From: Roseateles sp.
GTDB lineage: Bacteria; Pseudomonadota; Gammaproteobacteria; Burkholderiales; Burkholderiaceae
Assembly (NCBI GenBank): GCA_019232985.1
Contig: JAFAMW010000062.1
Location: 1-50,080 of the forward strand
Length of the DNA stretch: 50,080 bases
Direction of reading: 5' to 3'
Part shown: positions 46,566-50,080 of the stretch, piece by piece
Layout: the number at the start of each line of letters is the position of its first letter
Numbering within the stretch: position 1 is the first letter of the stretch
Position numbers and translations under genes: made by a program
The notes under the pieces: model-generated
Databases searched by the model: none
What the model saw: the letters and a program-made list of their open reading frames with translations, nothing else
What the model was told of the DNA's origin: nothing

Positions 46566-47516
46566 ATGGAAAACCGTTCTTATGCGCTCGCGACCGGACT
46601 CTTCGTGCTGCTGATGGGCGCGACGCTGCTCGGCGTCGCGATGTGGTTTCGCGGCGGCCATGTGTCGTTCGCCCATTACACCGTCGTCGCCAAACAGGGC
46701 GTGCCGGGGCTCAACCTCAAGGCGCCGGTCAAGTACCAGGGCGTCGAGATCGGCAAGGTCGAGGACATCGAGTTCGACCCGCAGGACGCGCGTCAGGTGC
46801 TCGTCGACATCTCGGTCGTCGACGAGGCGCCGCTGAACCAGTCGACCTACGCCCAGCTCGGCTACCAGGGCATCACGGGCCTGACCTTCGTCGACCTGAC
46901 CGACGACCGCACCAAGCCGCGCGGCGCGCTTGCCGACGGCGCGCGCATCGAGCTGCGCGCCTCGCTGCTCGACCGCCTCGGCGAGGCCGGCCCCCAGCTG
47001 CTCGCGCGCGCGGCCGACGCGGCCGACCGCCTCGACCGCCTGCTCGACGACGCCAACCTGCAGCACGCGGGCCAGGCGCTCGGTCATCTCGACGAGGCCG
47101 CCGCCGAAGTCGCCGCGCTCGCCCACGAGCTGCGCCCGGCCGCGGCCGAACTCGCCCCGCTGGCCGGCGACAGCCGCCGCTTGATCGCTCACGCCGACGC
47201 GTCGCTCGGTCATGTGGACCAGCTCGCGACGCAGTCGACCGAGCTCGTCGCGACGCTCGAGACCAAGGCCAGCGCGCTCGACCAGCTCGCGGCCGCGTCG
47301 GCCCAGCTCCAGCACACGGTCGCGCGGCTCGACGCCGCGCTCGTCGGCCCCGAGCACCATGCCGACCGGCCGCTGATCGACGAGCTCGCGCACGCGGCCG
47401 AGGCCGTGCGCCACAGCGCCGAGCAGCTCTCGGCCGAACCGCAAAGCCTGCTGCTCGGCCACCCGGCGACGCCGCCGGGGCCGGGCGAGGCGGGCTTCAA
47501 GGCGCCGAAGCAATGA
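46566..47516 (+). CDS. MCE/MlaD-domain lipid-transport substrate-binding protein
   Basis: The 316-residue protein has an N-terminal membrane anchor (LATGLFVLLMGATLLGVAMWF), an MCE domain at about residues 38-115 (YTVVAKQGVPGLNLKAPVKYQGVEIGKVEDIEFD, QLGYQGITGLTFVDL) and a long alanine-rich helical region (about 130-300) with heptad-like Leu/Ala spacing. MCE proteins form hexameric rings or tubes that carry lipids across the periplasm. The length exceeds that of E. coli MlaD (183 residues) because of the helical extension, as in PqiB/YebT-like or longer MlaD variants. The ATG of the lipoprotein gene overlaps its stop (ATGA). Confidence 0.92.
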   Translation: MENRSYALATGLFVLLMGATLLGVAMWFRGGHVSFAHYTVVAKQGVPGLNLKAPVKYQGVEIGKVEDIEFDPQDARQVLVDISVVDEAPLNQSTYAQLGYQGITGLTFVDLTDDRTKPRGALADGARIELRASLLDRLGEAGPQLLARAADAADRLDRLLDDANLQHAGQALGHLDEAAAEVAALAHELRPAAAELAPLAGDSRRLIAHADASLGHVDQLATQSTELVATLETKASALDQLAAASAQLQHTVARLDAALVGPEHHADRPLIDELAHAAEAVRHSAEQLSAEPQSLLLGHPATPPGPGEAGFKAPKQ

Positions 47517-48121
47517 AGACGACCCACGCCCCCATCACGCTCGCGCTCGCCGCGGCGCTGACGCTCGCCGCCTGCTCCTTGCCGACGGTCGCGCCGCCGC
47601 CGCGGCTGTTCGACTTCGGCCCGCTGGCGATGCCGCACGCGGTCGGCGCGGCCGAGGGTGGGGCGGCCGCCGCGGCCGGCACTGCATCGGGCGGGGCGCC
47701 GTCGACCGCTACGAGCGTGGTGCTGCACATCACGGCCGCCGACGACGTCGACACGCCGGCGATGCGCTACCGCCTGCTTTACACCGACCCGCGCGCCGTG
47801 CTCGCCTATCGCGACAGCCGCTGGGTCGCGTCGCCCGCGCAGCTGCTGCGCGCCTGCCTCGCGCCGAGCGTCGTGGCGCCGGGCGCGACGAGCGATGTCC
47901 ACGTCGAGCTGCTCGCGTTCGAGCAGGCGTTCGCCGCGCCTGGGCGCAGCCAGCTGCACGCGCACGCGAGCGTGGTCTGGGAGGTCGCGGGGCAGGCGCG
48001 GGCCGCGCGCGTCGACGTGCGCGTCGACGCGGCGCCCGACGCGGCCGGGCTCGCCGCCGCGGCGGCACCCGCGTGCGAGCGGCTGGCCGGCGAAGTCACG
48101 AATGCGCTGAGCGCGCCCTAA
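47513..48121 (+). CDS. ABC-type transport auxiliary lipoprotein (PqiC/LptE-like)
   Basis: The 202-residue protein has a lipoprotein signal (LALAAALTLAAC, lipid-attachment Cys at 21). A low-complexity alanine/glycine linker precedes an ABC-type transport auxiliary domain (YRLLYTDPRAVLAYRDSRWVASPAQLLRACL, then DVHVELLAFEQAFAAPGRSQLHAHASVVWEV). In PqiABC and related MCE systems such lipoproteins sit in the outer membrane and receive the MCE tube. It is translationally coupled to the MCE gene and closes the operon. The next gene is convergent, 8 bases away. Confidence 0.88.
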   Translation: MKTTHAPITLALAAALTLAACSLPTVAPPPRLFDFGPLAMPHAVGAAEGGAAAAAGTASGGAPSTATSVVLHITAADDVDTPAMRYRLLYTDPRAVLAYRDSRWVASPAQLLRACLAPSVVAPGATSDVHVELLAFEQAFAAPGRSQLHAHASVVWEVAGQARAARVDVRVDAAPDAAGLAAAAAPACERLAGEVTNALSAP

Positions 48122-48128
48122 GCCCGAT

Positions 48129-48995
48129 TCAATGCCACGCGAACGACCCGCGGCTCGCCGCGTGGTCGCGCGCCATGAAGCGCTGGACGAAGTCGCGCGC
48201 GAGCGTCGATTCGGGGCGCAGGCGCTCGCCGATATAGAGCTCCTGGCGGCGCTCGCGGATCAGGCCGCGCAGCCGGGTCGCCATCACGCCGAACGGGTCG
48301 AGGCCCAGCGCCTCGCGCTGCACGACCGTGTCGTGCAGCGTACGCACCGGATGGGTCTCGAGCAGCGCGCGGTGCGCGCGCACGACGCGCAGGCGCGCCT
48401 GGACCGCGTATTCGCAGCGCTTGAGCCAATGGCGCGCGGCGTCGGTGCTGCCGCCCTGGACCTTGATCGGCGCGGCGCCGGCCTCGAGCAGCAGGCGCTC
48501 GAGCGTCGCGCGGTCCGACGCCTCGTAGGCGCGGTTCGCGGCCATCATGCGCTGCTCGCGCAGGCCACGCTCGGCGTCGTCCCCCGCGTGGTCCGGGTGC
48601 AGATGCTTGGCCGCGCGCCGGTACAGGGTCTTCAGCGACGGCGGCTCGAGCTCTATCAGGGCGTGCTGCGGCTCGGCCGGCAGCGCGGCGCCGGCCGGCA
48701 GGCCCGGCAGCAGCGGCAGCGTGCTCGCCTGCGGCGCGCGCGGCGCGGGCAGCTCGACGCCCTGGCGGCGCAGGCCTTCGATCAGGCGGCAGGTCGTGCC
48801 GTGGAGCTGGGATTCGAGCGCGTCGAGCTCGAGGTAGAGCGATTCGAGCTGGCCCGCGTAGCGCTGCGCGAAGGCCTCGAGCTGGGCGCGCCGCGTCGCG
48901 AACTCGCGCTCCTGGGCGTCGAGGTAGTGGCGCAGGTCGGCGAGTTGGGCACGCCGACGAGCCAGGTCCAGTTTCTCGATCGCCATGGAGGTCAT
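48129..48995 (-). CDS. J-domain (DnaJ-like) protein with N-terminal coiled coil
   Basis: The 288-residue protein has a strongly charged helical, coiled-coil-prone N-terminus (residues ~5-75, LARRRAQLADLRHYLDAQEREFATRRAQLE), a short proline-rich linker, and a J domain at about 117-170 with HPD at residues 133-135 (LYRRAAKHLHPDHAGDD). The C-terminal ~100 residues are basic and helical. It lacks the Gly/Phe region, zinc-finger and substrate-binding domains of DnaJ, so it is a class III co-chaperone that would recruit DnaK to a specific client. The ATG at 48995 was preferred to an in-frame ATG 54 bases upstream and one 9 bases downstream; the choice is not certain. Confidence 0.8.
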   Translation of the reverse strand: MTSMAIEKLDLARRRAQLADLRHYLDAQEREFATRRAQLEAFAQRYAGQLESLYLELDALESQLHGTTCRLIEGLRRQGVELPAPRAPQASTLPLLPGLPAGAALPAEPQHALIELEPPSLKTLYRRAAKHLHPDHAGDDAERGLREQRMMAANRAYEASDRATLERLLLEAGAAPIKVQGGSTDAARHWLKRCEYAVQARLRVVRAHRALLETHPVRTLHDTVVQREALGLDPFGVMATRLRGLIRERRQELYIGERLRPESTLARDFVQRFMARDHAASRGSFAWH

Positions 48996-49032
48996 GGCCC
49001 CATATTGTGCGGCCGCGGGCCCGCGCCGAAGC

Positions 49033-49059
49033 AAAGAAAAGGGCCCCACATGGGGGCCC
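49033..49059 (-). terminator. Intrinsic terminator of hppA
   Basis: Read on the minus strand, GGGCCCC and GGGGCCC form a seven-base stem with a five-base loop, followed by TTTTCTTT. It lies 28 bases after the hppA stop. Confidence 0.8.
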
Positions 49060-49086
49060 CGGTCTTCAGTGCTTTCCCGGATTCGC

Positions 49087-50079
49087 TCAGGACTGCGAAG
49101 CCCCCGAAGCCGGCGCCGATGGCGCGGCCGGCAGACTGTCGGGCATGGCCGCCGTCGCGGCGCTCGCGGCGTCGGAAGCGGCCGGCGCGACGACCGCGGT
49201 CGGTGCCTGCTCGGGCACCGCGGGCGCCTGGCTCGAGGCCTTGAGCGGCAGCAGCGGCACGATCAGCAGCGCGACGATGTTGATGATCTTGATCAGCGGG
49301 TTCACGGCCGGGCCGGCGGTGTCCTTGTACGGGTCGCCGACGGTGTCGCCCGTCACGGCGGCCTTGTGCGCCTCCGAGCCCTTGCCGCCATGGTGGCCGT
49401 CCTCGATGTACTTCTTCGCGTTGTCCCAGGCGCCGCCGCCCGTGCACATCGAGATCGCGACGAACAGGCCCGTGACGATCGTGCCCATCAGCAGGCCGCC
49501 GAGCGCCTCGGGCCCGAGCAGCATGCCGATCAGCACCGGCACGACGACCGGCAGCAGCGACGGCACGATCATTTCCTTGATCGCGGCCGAGGTCAGCATG
49601 TCGACCGCGCGGCCGTACTCGGGCTTGGCCGTGCCTTCCATGATGCCCTTGATGCTGGCGAACTGGCGCCGCACCTCAACGACCACCGAGCCCGCCGCGC
49701 GGCCCACCGCCTCCATCGCCATGGCGCCGAACAGATAGGGAATCAGGCCGCCGATGAAGAGGCCGATGATGACCTTCGGGTCGCTGAGGTTGAAGTCGAT
49801 GTGCATGCCGCGCGACTCGAGCGAGTGCGTGTAGTCGGCGAACAGCACCAGCGCGGCGAGGCCCGCCGAGCCGATCGCATAGCCCTTGGTGACGGCCTTG
49901 GTCGTGTTGCCGACGGCGTCCAGCGGGTCGGTGATCGCGCGCACGCTGTCGGGCAGCTCGGACATCTCGGCGATGCCGCCGGCATTGTCCGTTACCGGGC
50001 CGTAGGCGTCGAGGGCAACGATCATGCCAGCCAACGCCAGCATGGTGGTGGCGGCGAAGGCGATGCCATAAAGCCCCGC
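49087..50079 (-). CDS. hppA: K+-independent proton-translocating pyrophosphatase, 5'-truncated by the window edge
   Basis: The 330 C-terminal residues of a membrane H+-PPase are present; the N-terminal half lies beyond base 50080. The enzyme couples pyrophosphate hydrolysis to proton export. Conserved sequences include [34 protein letters not shown] and [21 protein letters not shown], with the Asp/Lys residues of the catalytic site. The Lys and Thr in [10 protein letters not shown] correspond to the positions that make the enzyme independent of potassium (Ala/Gly in K+-dependent forms). An unusual tail of about 50 residues rich in Ala, Pro and Ser follows the last membrane helix. The gene ends at a terminator and is divergent in orientation from the Mla operon. 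Confidence 0.97.
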   Translation of the reverse strand, partial: AGLYGIAFAATTMLALAGMIVALDAYGPVTDNAGGIAEMSELPDSVRAITDPLDAVGNTTKAVTKGYAIGSAGLAALVLFADYTHSLESRGMHIDFNLSDPKVIIGLFIGGLIPYLFGAMAMEAVGRAAGSVVVEVRRQFASIKGIMEGTAKPEYGRAVDMLTSAAIKEMIVPSLLPVVVPVLIGMLLGPEALGGLLMGTIVTGLFVAISMCTGGGAWDNAKKYIEDGHHGGKGSEAHKAAVTGDTVGDPYKDTAGPAVNPLIKIINIVALLIVPLLPLKASSQAPAVPEQAPTAVVAPAASDAASAATAAMPDSLPAAPSAPASGASQS

Positions 50080-50080
50080 C

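Overview
This 50 kb window is chromosomal DNA of a GC-rich betaproteobacterium, most likely of the order Burkholderiales. The assignment rests on the strong G/C third-position bias, the conserved block thrS-infC-rpmI-rplT-pheS-pheT-ihfA-merR-tRNA-Pro, the Bug-type tricarboxylate-binding protein and the K+-independent H+-pyrophosphatase. The family and genus cannot be fixed from the sequence alone. Both ends cut genes: rpoC lacks its first ~335 codons on the left, and hppA lacks its N-terminal half on the right.

Layout. 1-3.3 kb: rpoC and its terminator. 3.3-3.7 kb: a palindromic non-coding element. 3.7-4.7 kb: a curA-type reductase. 4.9-10 kb: beta-helix lipoprotein, diheme cytochrome c lipoprotein and TonB-dependent receptor, forming an envelope cassette of unknown substrate. 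10-11.9 kb: a hipBA-type toxin-antitoxin module with four evenly spaced operators. 12-14.4 kb: tex. 14.4-16.1 kb: a patch of visibly lower GC with two unknown genes and a decayed reading frame. 16.2-20.5 kb: Bug solute-binding protein, a LysR regulator coupled to a small solute-binding protein, a divergent YeiH-type exporter and a DUF1294 membrane protein. 20.5-28.5 kb: two two-component systems flanking a frameshifted SPFH gene and an unknown secreted protein. 28.7-32 kb: TonB receptor overlapping a patatin-like lipase. 32.1-34.8 kb: a deacetylase-caspase-TPR fusion protein.

34.8-42.8 kb is the translation block. thrS is preceded by a 14-residue peptide containing six threonines and then by a strong intrinsic terminator only 25-30 bases before the thrS start. 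I read this as a transcription-attenuation leader for threonyl-tRNA synthetase. infC uses an ATC start. pheST sits directly behind another terminator and so must depend on read-through. 42.9-50 kb: an M19-type dipeptidase, a SHOCT/PspC membrane protein, an Mla/MCE lipid-transport operon (STAS-permease fusion, ATPase, MCE protein, lipoprotein), a J-domain protein and the H+-pyrophosphatase.

The most interesting items are the thrS leader peptide and attenuator, the hipBA operator array (GTCCG-N6-CGGAC, start-to-start spacing 30-45-30), the deacetylase-caspase-TPR fusion, the uncharacterised beta-helix/cytochrome/TonB cassette, the SPFH frameshift in a GC dinucleotide run, and the low-GC patch. 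I saw no rRNA, CRISPR array, transposase, integrase or phage gene.
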